Source of the DNA: Furfurilactobacillus curtus
GTDB lineage: Bacteria; Bacillota; Bacilli; Lactobacillales; Lactobacillaceae
Direction of reading: 5' to 3'
NCBI RefSeq assembly: GCF_045862785.1
Contig: NZ_BQXO01000001.1
Coordinates: 544,349 to 608,348 of the forward strand
DNA: 64,000 nucleotides
In this document: positions 17,966 through 24,746 of the stretch, in pieces
How positions within the stretch are numbered: the first letter of the stretch is position 1
How the letters are laid out: each line of letters begins with the position of its first letter
Notes under the pieces: generated by a model
Told to the model about the DNA's origin: nothing
Seen by the model: the letters and a program-made list of their open reading frames with translations, nothing else
Database searches by the model: none
Position numbers and translations under genes: made by a program

Positions 17966-18628
17966 TTAAATGGTACTTGTCGCATCTGGTTGCTCTGCTA
18001 AATAAGCTGTCAGATTACGTGCTAATTGGGTGAAAGTTTGGCCACCATCAGTTGATTCTAAAATTGTCGTACTCGTGTTTGCCAAGCCACCAGCGGCTCG
18101 CATTTGTGACATTGGAATATTCAATAAACCATTGATTCCCGCATTCAAAGCCGCACCGTGAGAAACCACTAATAGATTGGCATCATCCTGAGGATGCGCG
18201 GCAACAGCCCGAGAAATCACTTGATCCATCCGCGCAATCACCTGCGCAAATGTTTCACCACCGATAACCGTTGGATCATAACGATCGGCATGATACCGAA
18301 ACCCATCGTACTGCTTGGGATATTGTTCCTTCACGTCCTCAAAATACATGCCTTCTAACTTGCCCAACTCAAACTCGCGTAACCCAGAATCTAAAGTGGG
18401 CGACAATGGTTGAGCGAGCCCCTTGATTAAGTGGATGGCAGTGAGACGAGCTCGTTTAATTGGACTGGCATACACGTGAGCAAACTTTACATCCGCTAAA
18501 TAATCAGCTAGTAACGCAATTTCTTCATAACTGCGCCGTAATAGCGGTGAATCACCATTAGCGCCCTGATAGCGCCCTTCTAAATTCCACTGCGTTTTAC
18601 CGTGACGAATGAAAAAAATGCGTGTCAT
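17966..18628 (-). CDS. Histidine phosphatase family protein (phosphoglycerate mutase-like)
   Basis: 220 residues with the catalytic RHGKTQWN (His at residue 9), a second acid-base region EFELGKLEGM and a C-terminal VVSHGAALNAGI carrying the second His. Family members are cofactor-dependent mutases or broad phosphatases; the short length and sequence fit the phosphatase branch (GpmB/PhoE-like). First gene of the unit leading into the TPR protein, recD2 and MFS genes. Substrate unknown. Confidence 0.87.
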   Translation of the reverse strand: MTRIFFIRHGKTQWNLEGRYQGANGDSPLLRRSYEEIALLADYLADVKFAHVYASPIKRARLTAIHLIKGLAQPLSPTLDSGLREFELGKLEGMYFEDVKEQYPKQYDGFRYHADRYDPTVIGGETFAQVIARMDQVISRAVAAHPQDDANLLVVSHGAALNAGINGLLNIPMSQMRAAGGLANTSTTILESTDGGQTFTQLARNLTAYLAEQPDATSTI

Positions 18629-18736
18629 GTCAGCCCCGTCCCTTCGCGTTTGAATGCTTTTATTATGCCATTTTTAACGAGGAAATCAAACCCGTTGCGC
18701 TAGCACTACTGTGACCCTAAAGTCCATTGTCAATCC

Positions 18737-18780
18737 AAAAAAAGCAGCCACCACTTTCGATTTCCCGAAAGCTGGTGACT
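18737..18780 (-). terminator. Terminator after mnmA
   Basis: Long stem AGTCACCAGCTTTCG / CGAAAGTGGTGGCT with one mismatch and seven T on the minus strand. Confidence 0.85.
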
Positions 18781-18796
18781 GTTGGCCTAACATGCC

Positions 18797-19930
18797 TTAT
18801 ACATATTGGAGTTGCTTAACCTGATTATAGGCTGCATCAATAATGCCACTACCTAAGCACTCGTCGCCATTGTAAAATACGACGGCTTGTCCTGGCGTAA
18901 TCGCCCGAACTGGTTGATCAAATGTCACCGTAACAGTCGTTTGGTCCTCATTTAGATGAACTGTGACACCAGTATCTTTTTGCCGGTAACGGAATTTCGC
19001 GGTGACATGAAAATCGTTGTCGGTCACGTCATTGACCCAGTTCAGATCAGAGGCACTTAAGCTCGTGGCCAAGAGGTGGGGATTATTGAAACCTTGACCA
19101 ACATACAGAATGTTTTGACTCAAGTCCTTACCAATCACAAACCAAGGCTCGTCGCCTTCCTTTTGGCCACCAATCCCCAGGCCCTTGCGTTGACCAATGG
19201 TGTAGTTCATCAGGCCATAATGAGTCCCCTTTACCTCGCCATCTAAGGTCATCATTTGACCTTCTTGGGCTGGTAAATACTGATTCAAAAAGCCTTTCCA
19301 GTTCTTCTCACCAATAAAGCAAATCCCCACAGAGTCCTTCTTTTCAGCCGTTGCCAAACCAGCTTCTTCGGCAATTTGACGCACCTGTGGCTTTTCATAA
19401 TCACCCAATGGAAATAATACACGGTCCAACTGTTCAGAAGATAACTGGCTCAAAAAGTACGTTTGATCCTTGTTGCTATCTAAGCCACGCAATAAATGAC
19501 TGTGACCATCCACATCATGCGTCACGCGTGCATAATGACCAGTCGCGATGTAATCAGCGCCTAACTCCAACGCATAATCTAAGAACGCTTTAAACTTGAT
19601 TTCCTTGTTACAAACAACGTCTGGATTTGGTGTTCGGCCCTTTTTGTACTCATCTAAGAAATACGTAAAGACGCGGTCCCAGTATTCCTTTTCAAAGTTG
19701 ACTGAGTAGTATGGAATGCCAATTTCATTAGCAACCCGCGCTACATCCTTATAATCTTCGGTCGCCGTACAAACGCCATTATCATCGGTATCGTCCCAAT
19801 TTTTCATGAAAACACCGACAACATCGTAGCCCTGCTGCTTTAGCAGTAGTGCTGTCACTGACGAATCCACCCCACCACTCATGCCGACGACAACACGCGT
19901 GTGCGAATGATCAATAGTCTGATCAACCAT
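18797..19930 (-). CDS. mnmA: tRNA-specific 2-thiouridylase MnmA
   Basis: Adds sulfur to U34 of tRNA-Lys, -Glu and -Gln. 377 residues: N-terminal PP-loop GMSGGVDSSV (ATP pyrophosphatase), the catalytic cysteines in NPDVVCNKEIKF and VGICFIGEK, and C-terminal domains for tRNA binding (FRYRQKDTGVTV). The sulfur donor chain should include the cysteine desulfurase encoded at 20795-21964. Here the two are split by a terminator and a 121-bp repeat pair, so mnmA is likely its own unit. Two of its probable substrates (tRNA-Lys TTT, tRNA-Glu TTC) are encoded at the right end. Confidence 0.95.
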   Translation of the reverse strand: MVDQTIDHSHTRVVVGMSGGVDSSVTALLLKQQGYDVVGVFMKNWDDTDDNGVCTATEDYKDVARVANEIGIPYYSVNFEKEYWDRVFTYFLDEYKKGRTPNPDVVCNKEIKFKAFLDYALELGADYIATGHYARVTHDVDGHSHLLRGLDSNKDQTYFLSQLSSEQLDRVLFPLGDYEKPQVRQIAEEAGLATAEKKDSVGICFIGEKNWKGFLNQYLPAQEGQMMTLDGEVKGTHYGLMNYTIGQRKGLGIGGQKEGDEPWFVIGKDLSQNILYVGQGFNNPHLLATSLSASDLNWVNDVTDNDFHVTAKFRYRQKDTGVTVHLNEDQTTVTVTFDQPVRAITPGQAVVFYNGDECLGSGIIDAAYNQVKQLQYV

Positions 19931-20031
19931 GGTCTCACCATCATTTCAAATAGATTCTGAGAATCAACGATTTGAAGGTCGCAATTATCAGTTCCACCAG
20001 TATACCGCGGTGTACTTACTATTTTCAAGTC

Positions 20032-20152
20032 AGAGCGTGAACCAGGTCGGTTTGAGTCTGAGCAACAACGGACAATCGCAATTGGGCGGTGGTTGCCCGG
20101 TTGTGCTTGTTGGTTGTGCACAAGACTCAGGCCTGGTGAGCGCGTTTACGCA
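20032..20152 (-). repeat. 121-bp palindromic repeat, tandem copy 1
   Basis: First unit of a head-to-tail pair, period exactly 121 bases. Contains inverted arms ACCAGG...TTTGAGTCT and AGACTCA...CCTGGT, and an inner GGGC / GCCC, so the unit can fold into one long imperfect hairpin. Differs from copy 2 at about nine positions. Confidence 0.9.
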
Positions 20153-20286
20153 AGAGCGCGAACCAGGCCGTTTTGAGTCTGAGCAACAACGGACAATCAC
20201 AATTGGGCGATGTTTGCCCGGTTGTGGTTGTTGGTTGTGCACAAGACTCAGGCCTAGTGAGCACGTTTACGCAAGAGCGCGAACCA
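20153..20286 (-). repeat. 121-bp palindromic repeat, tandem copy 2 plus 13-base partial third
   Basis: Second unit, 20153-20273, followed by the first 13 bases of a further unit (AGAGCGCGAACCA). The junction blocks GAGCRCGTTTACGCAAGAGCGCG are repeated at both unit borders. The period 121 is not a multiple of three, so the array is not protein coding. Confidence 0.9.
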
Positions 20287-20372
20287 TGATGACGGCAACT
20301 TTTAGGGGTGTCATTGCACCAAAGTCAGATTGGACTTGTATAACGTGGTTCACCGCTGGCCAACTTGAACCC

Positions 20373-20407
20373 AAAAAACGTGCCAACCCACATCAGGTTA
20401 CCACGTT
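20373..20407 (-). terminator. Terminator of nudF to DUF1831 unit
   Basis: Minus strand AACGTGGTAACC, 7-base loop, GGTTGGCACGTT (two mismatches), then six T counting those in the stem. It lies 14 bases after the DUF1831 stop and before the repeat pair. Confidence 0.65.
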
Positions 20408-20420
20408 TTAAACGACCCAT

Positions 20421-20774
20421 TTAAGCATCGACTGCAACTTTTTGCAACACTTTTCGTTCAATTAGGTCATTAATTTGAAATTGATATTGTTCTGTCAACA
20501 CAGCGGCGTTTGCATTCGTAAAAATGTTCACGTTGCCGGTTCCACTGGGATTTACCGTACTGAGTTTAAACCCAGAAAGATCCTTATTAACTAACATTCT
20601 AAGTTTGATCGCGCGTGCTAAAGCCACACTTGCGTCCAGCGGCCGTTCAAGCAAAAATCCACCAGCGTTGGTTTCGCGAAAGCCTAAATCGCGTAACGTA
20701 TACCGCTTTAATTCAGTACTTAATGCATAAACTTGAGGATCACCAGCCACTTGTACTTCTTGTTGGAAAGCCAT
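20421..20774 (-). CDS. DUF1831 family protein
   Basis: 117-residue soluble protein of the Lactobacillales family DUF1831 (VQVAGDPQVYALSTELKRYTLRDLGF at the start of the fold, GGFLLERPLDAS in the middle). No catalytic motif is apparent. In many lactobacilli it is found next to a cysteine desulfurase and mnmA, as here, where it follows the desulfurase by 20 bases. A role in sulfur transfer is therefore inferred from position only. Confidence 0.8.
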   Translation of the reverse strand: MAFQQEVQVAGDPQVYALSTELKRYTLRDLGFRETNAGGFLLERPLDASVALARAIKLRMLVNKDLSGFKLSTVNPSGTGNVNIFTNANAAVLTEQYQFQINDLIERKVLQKVAVDA

Positions 20775-20794
20775 CGAGGTCTCATCTCCTAAAA

Positions 20795-21964
20795 TTAATC
20801 ATGAATCGTTACATTGTGCGCCTGCAAACGTTTAGTCATCATCACAATGGCTTGAACAAAGGCTTGTAAATCCTCATTGGTTGTATAGCGGCCAAAGCTC
20901 AAACGAATGGATTGCATGACCCGCGGCTGATCTTCGCCATACATCGCAACTAAAACATGACTGGGATCGATAGACCCCGCCGTACAAGCAGAACCCGCCG
21001 AGACAGCAATTCCCGCTAAATCAAGGTTAGTTAACGTCACGTCATTTTCGACACCTTTGATCCATAAATTCAAGACGTGTTGTAAATTCTCCGGTTGCAA
21101 ACTACCGTTAACTTCAAAATCAACGCCGGCGTTTGTTAAACCGTCGATAACCGTCTGTTTAAAACCGGCATATTTAGCCTGACGCGCCGCCTTCTCTGTC
21201 GATGTAATCGCCTTGACTGCCGTGGCAAATCCAGCAATTGCTGGAATATTCTCTGTACCGGCTCGGCGCTTATCTTCTTGGTCGCCACCCTTCATAAAAC
21301 TAGGAAAATTAAGGTCTTCACGACGATACAAGAAGCCCATCTGCTTGGGACCATTGATTTTATGCGCCGAAGTAGATAGCAAATCAATATGATCACGTTT
21401 CACATCAATATCCAGTAGGCCAAAGGTTTGAACTGCATCCGTATGAAACCAAGCCTGATGGTCCTTCAATAATTCACCAATTTCATGGATCGGCATGGTC
21501 GAGCCAACTTCATTATTTCCCATCATAATCGACACAAGGATCGTGTCTTCATTTAAGGCGGCCTTCAAATCGGCCATGTTAATTTCTCCTGCCGCATTCA
21601 CAGGTAAATAGACAATATCGAATCCTTGAGTCGCTAGCCAAGCAGTGGTTTTCATCACTGACTCATGCTCAATGGCCGTCGTAATGATGCGTTTACCTAA
21701 TTTCTGACGAGCCAGCGCCGTTTGGGTGATGGCGGTGTTGTTGCTTTCCGTACCACCCGCCGTAAACACAATTTCATTATCATCCGCATTAATACTTTGT
21801 GCCATGACGTGGCGAGCATCATCTAACACGGCCCGTGCTGCCCGACCGAAAGAATGCACGGAACTGGCGTTGCCAAAGTCATTCTTCATTTGGTCCATCA
21901 TCGTTTCAATGACTTCATCGCTCATCGGGGTCGTCGCCGCATTATCTAAATAAATTTGCTTCAC
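20795..21964 (-). CDS. Cysteine desulfurase, NifS/IscS type
   Basis: PLP enzyme that removes sulfur from cysteine as an enzyme-bound persulfide. 389 residues: IYLDNAATTPMS at the N-terminus, GGTESNNTAI, HTDAVQ, the PLP lysine in TSAHKINGPKQMGFLY (about residue 200) and the active cysteine loop SAGSACTAGSIDPSHVL (about 325). No iscU or suf genes are adjacent; the neighbours DUF1831 and mnmA suggest that its main job is supplying sulfur to tRNA thiolation. Confidence 0.93.
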   Translation of the reverse strand: MKQIYLDNAATTPMSDEVIETMMDQMKNDFGNASSVHSFGRAARAVLDDARHVMAQSINADDNEIVFTAGGTESNNTAITQTALARQKLGKRIITTAIEHESVMKTTAWLATQGFDIVYLPVNAAGEINMADLKAALNEDTILVSIMMGNNEVGSTMPIHEIGELLKDHQAWFHTDAVQTFGLLDIDVKRDHIDLLSTSAHKINGPKQMGFLYRREDLNFPSFMKGGDQEDKRRAGTENIPAIAGFATAVKAITSTEKAARQAKYAGFKQTVIDGLTNAGVDFEVNGSLQPENLQHVLNLWIKGVENDVTLTNLDLAGIAVSAGSACTAGSIDPSHVLVAMYGEDQPRVMQSIRLSFGRYTTNEDLQAFVQAIVMMTKRLQAHNVTIHD

Positions 21965-22000
21965 AACTAGTCCTCCTACATTTTTTGCATAACGTTACGC

Positions 22001-22699
22001 CTAGTTGGCCGAGACGTGCTCAAAAAAATTTAACAGCATCGCGGCGGATTTTTGACCAGCTTCAATAATAAACTCGTCAAACGAGACCCCTGCGTTGCCA
22101 TCCGCAGTATCACTCATAGCGCGAATAACCAAGTAAGCCACATTAAATTGATGGGCGACCTGACCAACTGCGGCCCCCTCCATCTCACAGCTCAAAGCTT
22201 CTGGAAAATGCTGTTTGATTTGGCTGATCGTTTGTTCACTAGCCACAAAGGAGTCCCCTGTCACGATCAAGCCACGCTTGGTGGCCAAACCGGTTGCTTT
22301 GGCAGCCGCCTCAATCGCGGTACCCCACTTCGTTGACGCATCAAAACGAGCCGGTTGCTGGGGCAATTGCCCATAAACATAGTCAAACGCAGTCGCGTCA
22401 ACATCCCAATAGGCAGTCTGATCAGCGATCACAACATCGCCAACGGCTAAATCACTTCCAATGCCCCCCGCTGAACCGCTATTAATCACGATATCAACCC
22501 CGAAGTTAGTGATCAACAAGGCGGTTGTCAAGCCGGCCGCTACTTTACCAATTCCAGAACGAACCAACACCACATCATGCCCACTGATCGTGCCAGTATA
22601 AAAGTCAACTTGACCAATAGCGGTCGTTTGTTGATCCGTTAGATGCGCGAGCAAACTCTTAATTTCTTCATCCATCGCACATAAAATCCCAAATTTCAT
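22001..22699 (-). CDS. mtnN: 5'-methylthioadenosine/S-adenosylhomocysteine nucleosidase
   Basis: Splits adenine from methylthioadenosine and S-adenosylhomocysteine, recycling SAM by-products; yields the AI-2 precursor when LuxS is present. 232 residues: N-terminal MKFGILCAMDEEIKSL with the catalytic Glu, SGIGKVAAG, NSGSAGGI and C-terminal SCEMEGAAVGQVA plus IRAMSDTADGNA with the catalytic Asp. Lies in the nudF to DUF1831 unit, 36 bases before the desulfurase gene. Confidence 0.95.
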   Translation of the reverse strand: MKFGILCAMDEEIKSLLAHLTDQQTTAIGQVDFYTGTISGHDVVLVRSGIGKVAAGLTTALLITNFGVDIVINSGSAGGIGSDLAVGDVVIADQTAYWDVDATAFDYVYGQLPQQPARFDASTKWGTAIEAAAKATGLATKRGLIVTGDSFVASEQTISQIKQHFPEALSCEMEGAAVGQVAHQFNVAYLVIRAMSDTADGNAGVSFDEFIIEAGQKSAAMLLNFFEHVSAN

Positions 22700-22749
22700 G
22701 AATCGATTACTCCCTCTTAATTCTTGTTTCGTCTGCCAATTTCCGATAA

Positions 22750-23088
22750 CTAACCGACAAATCGTAAAATGATGTAAACCAATAAAATCAAGCCAATTAA
22801 TATCATAATCGTAACATTCAAACGATGGGCGAGCCGCTGACGCTTCTGTTCCCCAGTCAATGACTGAGTGGCGGCCCGCTGTGCCTCAGGCTCCCCCTCG
22901 CTAGCTACATGAGGGACAGCATTTTTTTGACCAAAGGGCCACCAACGTCGTTTCGCTCGCGTGACTCGTTTTTCCTGCCGCGACTCGCCACTTAGTGAGC
23001 TGGTTTCTGACGTAGGTTGCCTAGTCTCTTGCTGTCGATATTGCTCGCGAGTCAACGGCGCCTGTGAGTCTTGGGGTTGTTCACTCAT
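22750..23088 (-). CDS. Small single-pass membrane protein, function unknown
   Basis: 112 residues: about 80 hydrophilic, Gln/Arg-rich residues (SEQPQDSQAPLTREQYRQ at the start, basic KRVTRAKRRWWPFG in the middle) and one C-terminal helix (VTIMILIGLILLVYIILRFVG). The positive charges before the helix predict the N-terminus stays inside. Occupies the position between nudF and mtnN. I recognise the layout but no functional family. Confidence 0.75.
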   Translation of the reverse strand: MSEQPQDSQAPLTREQYRQQETRQPTSETSSLSGESRQEKRVTRAKRRWWPFGQKNAVPHVASEGEPEAQRAATQSLTGEQKRQRLAHRLNVTIMILIGLILLVYIILRFVG

Positions 23089-23153
23089 CTATCTCTCCTC
23101 TTGCTTTTTGAACAGTTCACTTGCTTCGTAAAGACTTTGAGTCAAGCAATTTT

Positions 23154-23729
23154 CTAAATTAACGATTGTCCCGGTGTGACTAAACCAGCATCTAATAGTT
23201 GCCAATAGTAGATTGCTGTGACGGTCTTTTGATCCACGATCTTGCCATCGGTTAAAAGTTGTTTAGCTTCACTTAACGTATATTCGTGCAAGGTAATATT
23301 TTCATCCGCATCTTGTGGGAGGGCGGTCGTTACCGGTGTTAATTTAGTGGCGAGATACAATGTCATAAATTCGTCGCTAAACCCGACTGATGTGTAAAAT
23401 TGACTGACCTGGGCAATCGCACCTGCTGCATAGCGAGTCTCTTCATTAAGCTCACGAATGGCCGCTGCTTCAGGATTATCTCGATCACGATCGTCAAGTT
23501 TCCCTGCCGGAATTTCAATGGTGACTTGTTCAATTGGTGCACGCCATTGTTCCTCAAACAGCCCCTTACCTGTTTCAGTTAGTGCTAACATAGCCACGGC
23601 CGCGGCATGGTGCACGACATCTCGGTGAGCCGTTTCACCGTTTGGCAGTTGTACGGTTTGATTCTCAACGTCAATGATCGCCCCATGATACTTAGGCGAG
23701 ACACCAATGACTGTCTCTTCAAAATCCAT
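23154..23729 (-). CDS. nudF: NUDIX hydrolase, ADP-ribose pyrophosphatase type
   Basis: Hydrolyses ADP-ribose and similar nucleoside diphosphate sugars. 191 residues; Nudix box begins GKLDDRDRDNPEAAAIRELNEET (G, then REx2EEx pattern, about residues 82-104), preceded by VTIEIPAG typical of the ADPRase branch. The ATG at 23729 follows GAGGAGG by 6 bases, so the longer ORF is rejected. First gene of a unit running nudF, membrane protein, mtnN, desulfurase, DUF1831. Confidence 0.9.
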   Translation of the reverse strand: MDFEETVIGVSPKYHGAIIDVENQTVQLPNGETAHRDVVHHAAAVAMLALTETGKGLFEEQWRAPIEQVTIEIPAGKLDDRDRDNPEAAAIRELNEETRYAAGAIAQVSQFYTSVGFSDEFMTLYLATKLTPVTTALPQDADENITLHEYTLSEAKQLLTDGKIVDQKTVTAIYYWQLLDAGLVTPGQSLI

Positions 23730-23770
23730 TGCAATCCTCCTCATTTTTTACAGTAAGTAGCTGGGCTGCC

Positions 23771-24007
23771 CTACTGGTCGCCATTTTCGACTTTGGTCAC
23801 CTTAGCAGCTTGCGGGCCACGGGTCCCTTCCACAACAACAAATTCTACTGTTTCACCCGGCGTTAATGTCTTAAAGCCTGGTGTTTCAATCGCTGAAAAA
23901 TGGACAAATACATCTGGGTTGCCTGCTACTGCGATGAAGCCAAAGCCTTTCTCTTGATCAAATGTTTTGACGATGCCGTGTTCACGGCCATCCGTTAACT
24001 TTGCCAT
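23771..24007 (-). CDS. Cold-shock domain protein
   Basis: 78-residue single-stranded nucleic-acid binding protein with both RNA-binding motifs, EKGFGFIAV (RNP1) and DVFVHFSAI (RNP2). Binds mRNA as a chaperone; either constitutive or cold induced. The N-terminus AKLTDGREHGIVKTFD is a little longer than the classical CspA start. ATG at 24007 is chosen because the upstream extension lacks CSD character; GGAAAG lies 9-10 bases before it. It follows divergently from the HTH gene. Confidence 0.9.
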   Translation of the reverse strand: MAKLTDGREHGIVKTFDQEKGFGFIAVAGNPDVFVHFSAIETPGFKTLTPGETVEFVVVEGTRGPQAAKVTKVENGDQ

Positions 24008-24324
24008 GTTGTTCTTCTTTCCACATGTGACTTGAGTTTTAGTATAGGCAAAACCCCAACTTTTTTCCAGTCGTAACCGTTTAATGATCATTCGCGTCGG
24101 CTTCAATTTGAGGATCTTTTGAAAAAATTTAAAAATAGCGCGTCTATTTTAAAAACAACCGGTTGTAACCGGATTGGGCCACACCTATTAGTTTTGTTCA
24201 GCCTAATAATAAGGCGGCGCTCGTTTTATGCACATAAATGAATAACAACTTGGTACTACTAGTATTCCAAGTGCATGGGCTGCTCGTAAAACTTATTCCA
24301 ATAAAACCTTTTACTACACGCCCG
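24008..24324. other. Intergenic region between cold-shock and HTH genes
   Basis: AT-rich stretch carrying presumably the cold-shock gene promoter and its leader. A short inverted repeat, CAACCGGTTG with a following CCGG near 24150-24170, is visible. I find no ORF. Confidence 0.45.
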
Positions 24325-24353
24325 TTTGCGTTTTTTAAAGGAGTCGGTATAAT
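24325..24353 (+). promoter_or_regulatory. Promoter of HTH regulator gene
   Basis: Consensus -10 TATAAT (24348-24353), 17-base spacer, weaker -35 TTTGCG (24325-24330). Confidence 0.6.
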
Positions 24354-24410
24354 GCATATGTCGCTGGAAACATTACTCAGATAATCAATGAATTTTTGGA
24401 GGTGGCTGAC

Positions 24411-24659
24411 TTGTTAAGCGACATGCTTCGAGAACAACGGCTTAAACAGCACCTGACATTACGCCAGTTAGCCGCGGCGTTAAACGACCGGTATCAATTA
24501 AATTTGTCAGCCGGTATGTTGTCGCGTTATGAAAACGGCACGAACGTTTCCATGGGTAACCTCTTCTTCATTGCCGATTTTTTTGACATTGACTTGACTG
24601 CCTATACTAAAACGTTTGTCGAACAACATCGCTCAGCCATGCGCATCAGTGAATCCTAA
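24411..24659 (+). CDS. XRE-family HTH regulator, small
   Basis: 82-residue protein that is almost only a lambda-repressor-like helix-turn-helix (LREQRLKQHLTLRQLAAALN, then AGMLSRYENGTN as recognition region, FFIADFFDIDLTAY). No sensor or peptidase domain. The start is most likely TTG at 24411: GGAGGT lies 8 bases upstream, and no ATG fits until residue 5. It has its own promoter and terminator and stands alone on the plus strand beside ileS. Target genes unknown. Confidence 0.82.
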   Translation: MLSDMLREQRLKQHLTLRQLAAALNDRYQLNLSAGMLSRYENGTNVSMGNLFFIADFFDIDLTAYTKTFVEQHRSAMRISES

Positions 24660-24673
24660 TCGTGGTTGTACTC

Positions 24674-24721
24674 AAAAATCCCTCATTTGCCGAACAAACC
24701 GGCAAATGAGGGATTTTTTTT
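24674..24721 (+). terminator. Terminator between convergent HTH gene and ileS
   Basis: Very strong 14-bp stem ATCCCTCATTTGCCG / CGGCAAATGAGGGAT flanked by A run and eight T; works in both directions. Confidence 0.9.
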
Positions 24722-24746
24722 AACTTCGGTTTAACGCATCATCAGA

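Noticed and set aside
20032..20286. CRISPR array
   Set aside because: Units are 121 bases, nearly identical over the whole length and without short repeat plus unique spacer pattern; no cas genes in the window.
19929..20411. 160-codon plus-strand ORF across the 121-bp repeats
   Set aside because: The period of 121 is not divisible by three, so the two copies would be read in different frames. No ribosome site, no recognisable protein pattern and strong DNA-level repeat structure explain it better.
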